Part shown: piece by piece, positions 1 to 9,896 of the stretch
Numbering within the stretch: position 1 is the first letter of the stretch
Layout: every line of letters starts with the position of its first letter
From: Epiperipatus broadwayi
Taxonomy: Eukaryota; Onychophora; Udeonychophora; Euonychophora; Peripatidae
Direction: 5' to 3'
Assembly: GCA_028023455.1 (NCBI GenBank)
Contig: JAQFVV010012529.1
Location: 1,920,001 to 1,984,000 of the forward strand
DNA: 64,000 nucleotides
Program-made: the position numbers and the translations under genes
The notes under the pieces: model-generated
What the model was told of the DNA's origin: nothing
The model's input: only the letters and a program-made list of their open reading frames with translations
Database searches by the model: none

Positions 1-387
1 ATAAAAAAAACTTGGTTATTTTTTTTTTGTTCATTCAACTATAGTTGTCAGGCTAAAAAAGCATTTTTTGGAAATCCAAAAAGTACTAATAACTAAAGAA
101 AAGTGAATAGGTTAAGGACTTTAAATGCATTTATTAGTGTTTAAATATATATATCCTTAAGCTTAAAAGAAAAAGACCTTAGGGATATATGCAATGATAG
201 AGTTCAAATCTGTCAGATATTGGAATTTTTTTTCGCTGAAAAAAATCTTAAGATTAGAATTTTTCAGGTAGTTAGTCCTTACTAAAGCTGGTTAGCAATT
301 CAATATTTTAGGTTAATCAATTAATATATAGGCACTGATCACAGAAAATAAACGAAACTATAATTTGACTATCTTTATAACATTATT
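1..387. other. AT-rich sequence without recognised features
   Basis: I see no coding potential, RNA gene or repeat match here beyond homopolymer runs. Confidence 0.5.
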
Positions 388-652
388 TAACAGGCAAAAC
401 TCTCCATATAGTAGTGCCACTCAGTGCAAGTCAGAGTAATCAATGGATGCCAGAAGGCTTGCACATAAAATCCCTATCTAGTGCCTACTCATCCAATATT
501 CCCAGACTAGTTTCTAGCTTGTGGCTTTTTACAGTCTGAGGATAATGGATGAGTAGGCACTAGATAGGGATTTTATGCACAAGCCTTCTGCCATCCATTG
601 ATTACTCTGGCATGTATTGAGTGGCACTACTGTATGTTTTTGCCTGTTTTAA
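388..652. repeat. Palindromic repeat family P, copy 1 (hairpin form)
   Basis: The left arm starts near 389 with CAGGCAAAACTC and runs through 'caatggatgccagaaggctt' and 'agtgcctactcatccaat'. From about 540 the same sequence returns as its reverse complement ('ggatgagtaggcactagat' through 'tgcctgttttaataa'). Only about 30 bp separate the arms, so this is a fold-back unit with arms of about 115 bp. The same words recur at 653-1137, 25124-25521, 31616-32505 and 57547-58150, and as a remnant around 23690-24663. No ORF is present. A MITE or fold-back origin is inferred from structure only. Confidence 0.85.
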
Positions 653-1137
653 TAAGTTATGAGCAAGCATAAGAAATGGTGATCCATGTTTAGTGGTTCA
701 ATACCAATCCTGCCTAATAGGATAATGGTGGCTATAGTTATTAAAGACCCAAAGACACCAAAATGTATGGGTACTGAACTGAGTTCAGACATATATGACT
801 ACATAAGCTAATGAGCTTGGATTGAAAATATTGTTTTCAACTTTATTCTCATAGTTTTGTAATTAAGTAGAGACAAAAGGTGGCTGCTGGAGGGTTGCAT
901 TAGATCCTAAGATCTAGATGCAGTGCTCTCAAGATACAAACCTCCTCACTGACAAAAAACACAAATTAGTCTGGGGATATTGGATAAGTAGGCACTAGAT
1001 AGGGATTTTATGCACAAGTCTTCTGGCATCCATTGATTACTCTGGCTTGCACTAAGTGGCGCTATTGTATGGAGAGATTTGCCTGTTTTAATAATAGTTA
1101 TGAGCAAGCATAAGAAATGGTGATCATATGATGTTTA
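653..1137. repeat. Palindromic repeat family P, copy 2 (long form)
   Basis: This unit starts with 'gagcaagcataagaaatgg', runs through 'aatgtatgggtactgaactg', 'aaaaggtggctgctggaggg' and 'ttgcattagatcctaagatc', then through the 'ggcactagatagggatttta' arm to 'tgcctgttttaataa'. It ends again in 'gagcaagcataagaaatgg', so the outer 38 bp module flanks the unit on both sides. It abuts copy 1 directly. Copy 1 plus copy 2 therefore looks like a chain of arms in alternating orientation. Confidence 0.85.
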
Positions 1138-2059
1138 ATGCTTTATAACTAATGACAAATGTCATTATATTTTAAAATAATATATCTTCCTTCAACTTTT
1201 ATTGGTAATCATGAAATTTAAATTCAGAAGATGCAAAATTATAAGAAATAAGTGTAGAAATAACTAGCAAAAATAATAACTACAAAAGTATTGTTTTCGC
1301 ACAATGCTAAAAAATAGCTGAACTAATCGTGACTATTTTTAAAAATTACCAATAACGGCAAACTAAAAAAATATTAGATAATCTTATGCAATGTTTTTAT
1401 TTTTAAAAAAAGATAAATATCGTAAAAAAGTTTCATAAAAATGTTTTTTAAGATTGAAATACATTTTGAAAAAAATAATAATAATTAGCCAAAATTGTTC
1501 ATTATGTACGCAGAATCAAATAATATAACGATATTTTCCATTTACTCACATCAGAGCGTCATATTGAATGTCATGTCAGATAGAAAATACATACCAAAGT
1601 TAACCGGAGAAAATAGAAATTCGTGAATAACGCGTGGCTAAACTAAAATATGACATCCGGTATCGTCTAAACGAGTCATGAACGTTATCCTATATACTTG
1701 TTTATTATTAAAGGCTGTTTCCAAAATTATACCAAAGCAAATAGAAATTATTTTGAAAGTATATACTGTGCTTTTAGGAAAAGATTGTATAAATTAAAAT
1801 GAAGGTCAACACCAACTGAAACTCTGGGCAATACTCTGATTGTTCTCCAATTTTGACTCGCAATCATGCAGAAAAATACAATTTAGCGTCACATTTAAAT
1901 TCTTCAAATTTTTTAATTCATAGTTTTCCATGTTCTTCTTTATTGAAATCATAAAAAAGGTTTTAGTGTTTCTATGGTCGACGGCTCACTGCTATATTGA
2001 TCTACACCATCTTATTATTGTTCGAAAAAAAAACTAATCCATTAAAAATAAAATATCCG
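1138..2059. other. AT-rich intergenic sequence
   Basis: No ORF, RNA gene or repeat match was recognised. A slightly less AT-rich patch around 1600-1690 has no visible coding frame. Confidence 0.45.
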
Positions 2060-2260
2060 CATTTATTCATGAATTTACGGCGACTAATGTACTTATATTA
2101 AATGGGAAAAAATTTTTTGCAATTAAAAAATATAAGAAATAAAACAAAGCATACAGTTTTACGTGTGAAGTTCCAATTTCAGTGATTATTCAGTTATTGG
2201 ATTTCTGAATACATAAATTCAATTTAATTTTTTATTTGGTAGGCCGATGTAATGACAGTT
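2060..2260 (+). repeat. Dispersed repeat D, copy 1
   Basis: The sequence 'tttattcatgaatttacggc' is followed about 120 bp later by 'ccaatttcagtgattatt'. The same order and spacing recur at 2508-2705, and more weakly at 61408-61640. The element type is unknown and no terminal inverted repeats are evident. Confidence 0.6.
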
Positions 2261-2507
2261 TCGGAATTAGAGTGAGGCTCACACCCGCATTAATTTGCAT
2301 TTGCTACTTTTATTGAACATTTTATATAAGGTTGCCTTTTGCTTATTTTTATTTCATACAATATTCATAATACTTCATACTTATTAAAGCTTATTTTATT
2401 TTACTAGATTCATAAAAAAAACGGTTCTCCAATAATGAAAGATTTAGCACTTTGATTTATGGACTTAATATTGATCTCAACAAATTGATTAAATAAACTG
2501 GCCACAG

Positions 2508-2705
2508 TCATTCATGAATTTACGGCGAGAAGTGTATTTTACTATTAAATGAAGAAAATAATATATTTTTACAATAAAAAATGTATGGCGAATAAGCAAA
2601 TCAAAAAATTTTAAATTGTATCAAATTTCAATTTCATTGATTATTTTTTTCTTATTCTCTCGCTAAAATATAATATTTTTATTTAGTAGACCTGAATAAA
2701 ATCAA
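2508..2705 (+). repeat. Dispersed repeat D, copy 2
   Basis: Direct-orientation relative of 2060-2260: 'cattcatgaatttacggcga', then an A-rich stretch, then 'aatttcaatttcattgatta' and 'ttatttagtagacctgaa' (copy 1 has 'ttatttggtaggccgatg'). It looks like a degenerate local duplication or two insertions of one family. Confidence 0.55.
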
Positions 2706-2875
2706 AATAAGAAAAATGTAGTTATGTACAAAAATGAGTACCGATAGAGAAGTGTACTTACATTATTACGTTTACTTGACATTTTTAAATACTGCATAGA
2801 TGTCATAACTAATCCATAATTTTAAGATTCTACTTGCTGTACACCCAGATGGTATCTCAAATTATCAGCGAAGTT

Positions 2876-3297
2876 GTATCCATAATAAACAAACAACACA
2901 GAACTTAATGAGAGTTTATTTGCTCATAATAATAAATATATATAACTTAATGAAACTAAACATTAATCTTCTGAGAAGATAGTCTATCTTTGTAAATTAT
3001 CTTCAAGCGTGTAAATGTAAATATTTCTATACATGTACATGCTAATAATAGTTCTTATCTCTGTCCATTAACTATAACTAGTTTTATACTATGTAAGTTT
3101 GCATAATTTGAATTAATTAGCATACATTTAACAGATTTTTAGTGTAATATATGTAGATTTTCTAGAGTGAATACAAGGAAGAATATTCAAGTGTCTTGTG
3201 AAACAATTACACCAGTAAATATCTTTATTTACAATAAATCAATATACATAGATATTTATATCTGCACACACACTATTGTAACACTGCATATATTTCA
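2876..3297 (-). mobile_element. 3' LTR of Gypsy element G1
   Basis: This stretch of about 420 bp is repeated in direct orientation at 8061-8493. Shared blocks include 'atccataataaacaaaca', 'ttctgagaagatag', 'taaatatttctatacatg' and 'caccagtaaatatcttta', ending 'gtaacactgca...tttca'. Read on the minus strand it starts TGAAAT, as an LTR should. The integrase remnant between the pair reads on the minus strand and lies nearer this copy, which makes this the 3' LTR. Divergence from its partner is substantial, so the insertion is old. I could not identify a clean target-site duplication. Confidence 0.8.
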
Positions 3298-3320
3298 ATT
3301 CCTCACCTTGCTTAAGAAAA

Positions 3321-3506
3321 TCAATCTTTATTACATAAAATAATGCAGTCTTGTAGATTTCCTACGATCTCTAACAAATCTAGATAGAGAAGTTTTTTCT
3401 TCTCATTTGGTTGTTTTCTTCCAGCAAAGACTTTGGAAGAGGTGGAACCTATTATTGGTAAAGTCTTTAACTCATTAGATGAATTATTCTGTTCAAGTAA
3501 ATCCAT
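3321..3506 (-). pseudogene. Possible C-terminal end of G1 pol
   Basis: A 61-codon minus-strand frame ends 24 bp from the 3' LTR, which is where a Gypsy pol tail would end. Its composition is basic and lysine-rich (for example GRKQPNEKKK), which would suit the variable tail after an integrase core, but no diagnostic motif is present. Chance open frames of this length are common here, so confidence is low. Confidence 0.3.
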
Positions 3507-3921
3507 TTTGGTTAATTACTTTTTATCAATAAAAACTTAAGTTGGATAGCTGTAATGCTACATCTGTATGCTCATCCTGTTTCATGGAAGTTTTGTCTGT
3601 TAAGCTTAGAGTGGACATTAATATTTATTTCCTCTGACAACTCCTGATAATGAATTCTCAAATGGTTTATGTTTTTTCTCATTTTCCATTAATAGTCTGA
3701 TCTTCTCACAAATTGCTTTGATATAATTTTAGTTATTACTCCAGGAAACATTTTTTTCTTTTCAAAACATCCTATATCCAGACAGTGTTACCAACTTTAT
3801 AATTTTCTTCATCCACATAGCTTTGCTTTGATGTACTATTAATTGGCATTAGTAATGATAATAATAACAACCAATAAAACAAGTCATAGATAGCATGTCA
3901 TTGCTTTATAAAAAGGTATTT

Positions 3922-4401
3922 ATAAAAATGCAATACAGAGGGTGTAACCAATAGCTCAGACAAGCTTGTATTAATAAGTGTGGTAAGAGAAAGTATTTAA
4001 AATCTCTATCTGGAATATTCTTATCCCCAGACCAATTGGTTTCAAGCTTATGGCTCACCTCAGTGAGGAGCTAGAACATTCAGACACTAGATCTAAAATA
4101 TCAACTCAAAACCCAGCACTTATTTAATACATAACTATTGTGAAGAAACTGAAATTTTCAGATGTTAAAATTTCAGAGTTTCTTCTCAATAGTTATGTAT
4201 TAAATAAGTGCTGTTTTTTGAGTTGATATTTTAGATCTAGTGTCTGAATGTTCTAGTTCCTCACTGAGATTAGCCATAAGCTCGAAACCAATTGGTCTGG
4301 GATAAGAATATTCCAGATAGAGATTTTAAATATTTTCTCTTACTGCACTTATTAATAAAAGCTTGTATGAGCTATTGGTATGCTCTCTATATGCATTTTT
4401 A
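3922..4401. mobile_element. 480 bp fold-back (inverted-repeat) element
   Basis: Two arms of about 235 bp are near-perfect reverse complements around an axis at about 4164. The left arm holds 'taccaatagctcagacaag'-like sequence, 'aaaatctctatctggaatat', 'agaccaattggtttc' and 'agacactagatctaaaatat'. The right arm holds the same words inverted, for example 'atattttagatctagtgtct'. There is no ORF. It lies inside Gypsy G1, so it inserted after G1. Parts of the arm ('cagtgaggagct', 'actagatct') resemble the matching part of family P, which suggests distant relationship. Confidence 0.85.
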
Positions 4402-4583
4402 GTGCTGATAAATATGTTCACAATTTCTAACACATCAAAAACTCAAACAGCATCATTTTAGTAGATGTATAAGGTGTTATATGCTGGTATAACAAAGTGA
4501 TAGTCAAAGCTTTGCTATTATTACTGTACGAAGTCTTATTTAACACATTTTTCAAATGTCGTACAGCCTTTTCTGTTAGACCA

Positions 4584-5200
4584 TTAGACTGAATGATACA
4601 ATGGTATAAATTTATGGTGTATGCTCTTAATAGCTAAAAAGTTTTTGAATAGATTGGATATGAAACCAGTTCCATTATTGGAGATTATAGTTTCGATGTA
4701 TCCATGATATGTTAATATTTTATTCAAAGCTTTCATAGTATTTATACTTTTCACACTTTTTATTATACTGCACTTCCAATGCACACCAGTGAAGCTATTA
4801 TTTTAATTGTGTTAATTCTGGCTTAGTGCTTTCGGGGCTTATTTGCTCCCATATTTGTAGTCTGTGTCACTCTTCATTCTGTATTATCGTTAGTATATGC
4901 AAATTATTCAACCAGTCCATTTCTTGGAAATCGATTTATGAATATATTAGTTTCAAGATGTTGCAATTAAATGGACCAGTATGATCTAAATGGAGTCTGC
5001 CATGGGTGAGTTACTTTAATCCAAGCTTCTCATTTTTTCAACAGCATGTTAGCAGTAGACTAGCAGTCTATACAATGTTTAGCTGTGTACACAATCTCAC
5101 AATTCCTGTTTGGCCATTGTACTACAGCTTTTATACTTTTGGTGTTACTATCTCTTCTACCTGCCCAGATCCTCATTGTTTTTCTTCATTTGAATTCCGA
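4584..5200 (-). pseudogene. Gypsy G1 integrase remnant
   Basis: Integrase inserts retrotransposon cDNA into the host genome. On the minus strand, reading from about 5200 downward, I see a degraded zinc-binding region (HCIDC, then STANML), a first catalytic-Asp region resembling LDHTGPF near 4980, and then a 66-codon open frame at 4584-4784. That frame carries ETIISNNGTGF, where Gypsy integrases normally have a D-N-G motif, so the second catalytic aspartate appears to be changed to asparagine. Several stops and frame changes separate these parts, so the gene is dead. Its orientation and position next to the left LTR agree with the pol-then-3'-LTR order of Ty3/Gypsy. Confidence 0.75.
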
Positions 5201-5639
5201 GTGGCTGAAACCAGTTATTACCTAGAATGGAAGTGATGTAAAAAGAGAATAATTTTGACAGATACCATTATTTTTTTGTGTATTTCAATTCTATTGCCAT
5301 TCTCCTCAGTGGCTATCACTTATGCTTCCTTGATAGTAATGCTTTTTTTAGTCTTTTCTAATATTTTTGTCCAATTCTTTTGTGAGATTAAAGACAATTC
5401 CACCCTGCCATAAATCCCCATATTGATTTTTTTGCCCGTGAATATATATATTCAGCAAAATATATTTATTTTATCAAGAATTTAACCTGCTCATAAATAA
5501 AAGATTGTTTTGTTTTAAATTTACAATATATAGCTGAGCATGCCTTCAATCTAGTTGGTCAAATGCATAGCACTCAAACTTAGTGGCTGAAATTCATGGC
5601 AAAGTTCCATGTTGCTTATTGTTTTAACTCGTTTTTTTT

Positions 5640-5830
5640 TTTTAGCTCCTCAAATTTGAAGTCTGCATATAAATCCCCTTTATTATATTTGTCCTTTGGG
5701 ATGTGATAAGTGCCCACTTTTCCTGCATTTATGACACTACAGGTCTTTTTCAAATGACACTTTTCATTGCAGCATAGCAGATAAAGGCTTTTATAGTACT
5801 TCTACAACTCTGTTTCAACACCCGTTTTAT
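5640..5830 (-). pseudogene. Gypsy G1 gag nucleocapsid remnant (zinc knuckles)
   Basis: On the minus strand, different frames carry KCHLKKTC and then HKCRKSGHLSH, the shape of two successive CCHC zinc knuckles that bind RNA in Gag. Only about 500 bp separate this from the integrase zinc-binding region, whereas protease, reverse transcriptase and RNase H should lie between. G1 has therefore lost most of pol by internal deletion. The call rests on cysteine/histidine spacing alone. Confidence 0.5.
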
Positions 5831-6239
5831 TCACTGTCATTTCAAATGTTGACTCATTTCAGTTGTGTTGAAACTCTGCAGCATTTCCACAACTAATCTC
5901 ATAGGTTATGCATTTGTCAATCACCTGATTATATGGTTAGCATTGATTCATTGAGAAAAACTTACATTGCATAAAATATACATGAACGAATTAAATTGAA
6001 ACAAGTATCCAATTACATTGCTTCACACATTCTGCTTTCTATCTCTATATAGCTTCCAATCAGAGAGCTTCACACATTCTGCATTTTTGATCGAATAGCA
6101 TATCACCTAACTGCATTAAAATTGCACTTTTTTGCTAATTCTCACAATCTTATGTTATACTCTTGTATTTCTTATTGGTGTTTGTCTCCTGTTTGTGAAA
6201 TGCAAGCGTGTGCCATTTTTAATACAGAGTAAGCTATTT

Positions 6240-7475
6240 TGGAGGCTTCCGGTCGCAAAGTCTCTGTCATTTGAAATACTTCCTGGCCTGCTAAACACAT
6301 CACTATGGCTACCTTTAGCTTTCTCATCCTCTATCTTGTTTATCAACATATACTTTTCTATATGCTCCACATTGTAAGGAAAATATTAAATGGTGATAAT
6401 AGCTTAAAAACCAGAACAACTCTTTCTATTGCTAGGGTAATGAAATTCTTCCAACAAAATCAAGGAATGACTATGGGTTCACCAATGCCACCTCTGATTA
6501 GCAATCTTTACAATGCCACCTCTGATTAGCAATCTTTACATTGAATAACTTGAACACAGCTATAAAGACTATTCCATATCCACTTAAAGTTTGTTTTCAC
6601 TATGTAGATTATACATTTGTTGTATAACCACATGGTGAAGCACTATTATAAATTTTCTAGAAACACATCAACAACATAACCCTTTCAATTCACAATAGAA
6701 TCCAAAAAGAACAAAAACTGGCATTCTTAGATGTTCTTATGACAAGTTTCCCTCATGGGTAAAATAAAAATTACAGTTTATAGAAAAACCACACATTAGC
6801 TTATATATCCAATCACATTAGAAACACAACATAGAATTATACTAACACTATGGAATAGAGCAAAAGAAGTTTGTTCAGAAATCAGTGATTTGAAAAAGGA
6901 AAAGATCTATATAGAACAAGCATAAAAATGTTTATCAGTTGTTATTTAGAAAACTTTGAATAGACAACAAAAAGATCCAAAATAAAAAAATATACTGTAG
7001 TGTATCCATGCCAAAAATAGACAAATTAAGAAAAATCTGCAGTCAGTATAACATCAGAACAGCTTTCTAGAGCCATATCATACTAAGAGGAATTCTAACA
7101 TCTACAAAGCCTAAATTTGAAATGTTGAAAAGAAAAAACTGCATTTATGAAATACTATGTGAATGTGGAAAAACATATATTGGTAAGACCTGTTGTACCA
7201 TTGAACACAAACTGATGATTAGAAGACAGAAAACATGTATCTAAGATAGCAGATGATTTATGTACCAGTGAACACATGTTCAATTGGAATAATACAAAAA
7301 TATTGAATAGAGAAGAAATAGTACAAAGAAGAAAATTTAAAGAAGCTGATCACATGATAATGGTGAACAACCCCATAATTCAACCTAGTTTGACTATATA
7401 TAATGTATGGAAACCACTAATCAGCTTTGCTCTTAGAAAAAAGTGGAGAAATCAGGAGGAACCATATAGGTAAGT
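6240..7475 (+). pseudogene. Penelope-like element PLE-1: reverse transcriptase plus GIY-YIG nuclease remnant
   Basis: Plus-strand fragments in several frames follow the order of a Penelope-like polyprotein. A degraded palm segment at about 6300-6400 is followed by QGMTMGSPMPPLISNLY at about 6461-6511, by HYVDYTFVV at about 6598-6624 (the Y-x-D-D box with the second Asp changed to Tyr), and by LAFLDVLM. A GIY-YIG nuclease core follows with CECGKTYIGKT near 7150-7185, then a C-terminal tail with FNWNNTKILNREE in the open frame at 7276-7473. Penelope elements copy RNA by target-primed reverse transcription using this nuclease. Stops, shifts and a 28 bp duplication in the active-site region show it is dead. 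It lies in the opposite orientation to the surrounding G1 and is a separate insertion. Confidence 0.8.
6483..6538 (+). repeat. 28 bp tandem duplication inside PLE-1 RT
   Basis: The 28 bp starting 'caatgccacctctgattagc' at 6483 is repeated exactly at 6511-6538. It falls immediately after the MGSP motif and shifts the frame, because 28 is not a multiple of 3. The two units are identical while the surrounding gene is heavily mutated, so the duplication appears recent. Confidence 0.9.
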
Positions 7476-7497
7476 ATATGAAATTTCTATTGACTGT

Positions 7498-7765
7498 TGC
7501 CTTTGGCAGAATGGTTCAGTTGGTTAGAACATTGCCTTTAAAAATTGAAGAATCTAAGGATCCAGGTTTGATTCCCATGTTAGTACTGTCACTGGTCAGG
7601 CCAGCAATACCTGAAGATGAGGGGAGAATACCCCTTGAAACGTTATGCATACAGTAACTAACACTTGAATGTATTTGGAATATTTAAATAAAGTTAAATT
7701 TTTTTAAAAACATTCAATACTTATATTAGATGATGGAAATAGTCCAATATATAAATACAACTAAA
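7498..7765 (+). mobile_element. tRNA-derived SINE, copy 1
   Basis: A tRNA-like head carries an RNA polymerase III A box (TGGTTCAGTTGG, 7512-7523) and B box (GGTTTGATTCC, 7565-7575). A central domain follows ('gtcactggtcaggccagc', 'ctgaagatgaggggag', 'ccccttgaaacg'), then a tail 'gtatttggaatatttaaata' and an A/T-rich end. A second copy of the same family, interrupted by a MITE, lies at 51688-52440, and a tail-only relative at 28298-28378. It is not a functional tRNA gene: the anticodon arm is not a proper stem and no acceptor stem closes. It sits directly downstream of PLE-1. Confidence 0.8.
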
Positions 7766-8060
7766 ATACCATTATAAACCTTCAAGAACCAACCCACTGT
7801 GTTGTTGATGTCAAATTCCTTTATAACATTATTTTGTAATACCATTATATCAGTTTATTTCAAGCATAAAAACATCACATCTTTCAATCATCAACTGTAT
7901 CAACATACTATTATTTTCATAGGTTCTGACATCATCTGTGGCATTTTACTGTTGCTTACAGTTTCTTCTGTTGCTATCAATCTAATACTATTTGCGTAGG
8001 TCTTCTGTCAACTGTGGAAATCTGTTTATCGCAGGATTATTTCAAACTACCAACTGGATC

Positions 8061-8493
8061 ACATCCATAATAAACAAACAGCACAATTAAAATTTAATAA
8101 CAGTTCATTTACTCATAATAAATAAAGATATATGTGGAACTGAATGAAACTAAGCATTACACTTCTGAGAAGATAGATTATATTTGTAGTTCATCTTTGA
8201 GAATGTGTTTGTAAATATTTCTATACATGCATGACTAATAACAGTTCATATCTGTGTCCATTTTATGGAAATTCTTGCACAGATGCACTACTATAACTGT
8301 AACTTTAAATTGTGTGAATTCTACATAATTTAAAATAATTAGCATGTATTTATATAACTTTTCTAGTTATGAATATGGAGGATAATTATCTACATGTTAT
8401 ATGGTAACAATTGCACCAGTAAATATCTTTACAATAAATCAATAGATACATATATATGTGCACACATTGCATTGTAACACTGCAAACATTTCA
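8061..8493 (-). mobile_element. 5' LTR of Gypsy element G1
   Basis: Direct-repeat partner of 2876-3297, with the same blocks in the same order. It includes about 45 bp around 8265-8310 ('atggaaattcttgcacagat') that the left copy lacks. On the minus strand this LTR would drive transcription toward lower coordinates. The primer-binding site that should follow at its low-coordinate edge is not recognisable. Confidence 0.8.
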
Positions 8494-8605
8494 CAGCTAA
8501 CTTTACATACATAAAATACTTAAAAAGTGGAACAAAAAAAAATTTAAAATGAAGCATTTACACATAATACAATAAACTTTAAATTAAACATAGCTCAGTG
8601 AATAT

Positions 8606-8939
8606 GTAAACGAGAGTAAATCATTTCCCCCCATGCTGTGACTTAAAAGCACTCTAAATGTTGAACAGAAGAATCAAGAATAGAATGAATCCACCTATTC
8701 TTAGTTGCTTTGATGTTTATAAGCATACCTTTGTCAACATTAATTATGAGTGTGCCTTTTCCATCTGATTGATAAATTAATTTCACTCTGAATTACCAAT
8801 AATGATGACCAAGATGTGCTTATAAACATCAGAGCAAATAATAATAGGTGGATTCATTTTATTCTCAATTCCTTTGTTCAACATTTAGAGTACTTTTAAG
8901 TCATAGCCTAGAGAAAAGTGATTCACTCCCTTTGTTTAC
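8606..8939. mobile_element. 334 bp MITE with 120 bp inverted repeats
   Basis: Arms at 8606-8729 and 8817-8939 are reverse complements, for example 'gacttaaaagcactctaaat' against the inverse of 'tagagtacttttaagtc', plus 'aatgaatccacctatt' and 'gatgtttataagca'. Ends are GTAAAC...GTTTAC. A spacer of about 87 bp with no ORF separates the arms. The superfamily is unknown, and the element lies just outside the G1 5' LTR. Confidence 0.8.
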
Positions 8940-9067
8940 ACAATACAATAAATAAATATTTTTTATTGTTTAGAGACTAATCTAAAAATAGATTTTGTGT
9001 TATTCATTTACACTTTTAGAATATTTTGTTGAGTTCAAGAAGATCCCTTGAACTATTTTGAAGTCTC

Positions 9068-9579
9068 ATCTAGATCAGTGGTCTTCAACCACCGGTCCGC
9101 GGCCCGGTGCCGGGCCATAGAAGTGTTTTGCTGGTCCGCGATAGACTGGCAAGAAAGTTTTAATAACAAAATAATAAGATTTTAAACTTTTAATTAATAT
9201 AAACAATTTTTATTTATTTTTTTCATCGCACTTTTACCTGATTAAAAAAAAAGAAAAAACAAAATCTAATCACTTATACATAAATTAATTTGTTTTCTAG
9301 TTATCACAGATGTTTATTGGGGGGGGGGGGGGTAGAATTAAATTTTTTATTACTTTTCTAAAAAAATTCAAAATTAAAAAAAAAAAAGTTTTTTATTATA
9401 CAAACTCCATATATATATAACTTCATCTAAGGCTAAGCTGTTTACATCTTTAAGAAAATTTATCTATAGACTTCTGCTGGTCCATGAAACCTTATCCTTA
9501 TTTTTGCCAGTCCGCGAAAGCTTATCCTTATTTTTACCGGTCCGCAGGTGTGAAAAGGTTGAAGACCACTGATCTAGAT
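9068..9579. mobile_element. hAT MITE H1, copy 1 (element 9076-9571 plus TSDs)
   Basis: The termini are an exact 15 bp inverted repeat, CAGTGGTCTTCAACC. The element is flanked by a perfect 8 bp target-site duplication 'atctagat' at 9068-9075 and 9572-9579. An 8 bp TSD with CAG-type ends is diagnostic of hAT transposons, which a hAT transposase mobilises in trans. The left end is GC-rich ('ccggtccgcggcccggtg'). The right end carries about 32 bp subterminal repeats ('cttatccttatttttgcc' and 'cttatccttatttttacc'), possible transposase-binding sites. A run of 14 G at 9319-9332 lies in the middle. It encodes no transposase. The second copy is at 51753-52271. Confidence 0.93.
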
Positions 9580-9896
9580 CACATATGTTGGAAATGTCTT
9601 GGCAAAACCAACAAACTGGCTCTCTTTTAAACCTCTCTTCTGGATGTGTACTCAGTTTATCTTTGGTGGCAATCAAAATAATATTCACTTTAAACTTTTT
9701 TTTATCTGTCATTACAAAGATAGGTCATTTTTATTTTAATTATTGTAATTTGTTTTGAAGAAAAAAAATAGAATTTTTTAGAAAATTTGTAGCTTTAGTT
9801 TGATCCTTTAGTGTTGTTTCTATAAAAGTAGATGATACAAATTACTATTCTTTTTCTCACTTTTTTAAAATCAAATAAATTTAAAAATTTCAAAGC

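Noticed and set aside
388-652. CRISPR-like array
   Set aside because: Repeated words occur only as inverted arms and dispersed copies. There are no regularly spaced short direct repeats with unique spacers, and the genome is clearly eukaryotic.
6155-6370. Overlapping 81- and 71-codon frames on opposite strands (6132-6377, 6155-6370)
   Set aside because: They cover the start of the degraded Penelope RT. The hydrophobic plus frame is out of register with the RT motifs and is not a membrane protein gene.
7505-7580. A tRNA gene
   Set aside because: A and B boxes are present but the acceptor stem does not close and the body continues into a repeated non-tRNA domain. A second copy shows it is a SINE head.
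9464-9712. Minus-strand frames at 9464-9712 and 52164-52361 share residues such as DQWSSTFSHLRTGKNKDK, which looks like a conserved protein
   Set aside because: The shared part is simply the translated right terminus of the hAT MITE H1 in both places, and each frame starts in unrelated flanking DNA. It is repeat identity, not a gene family.
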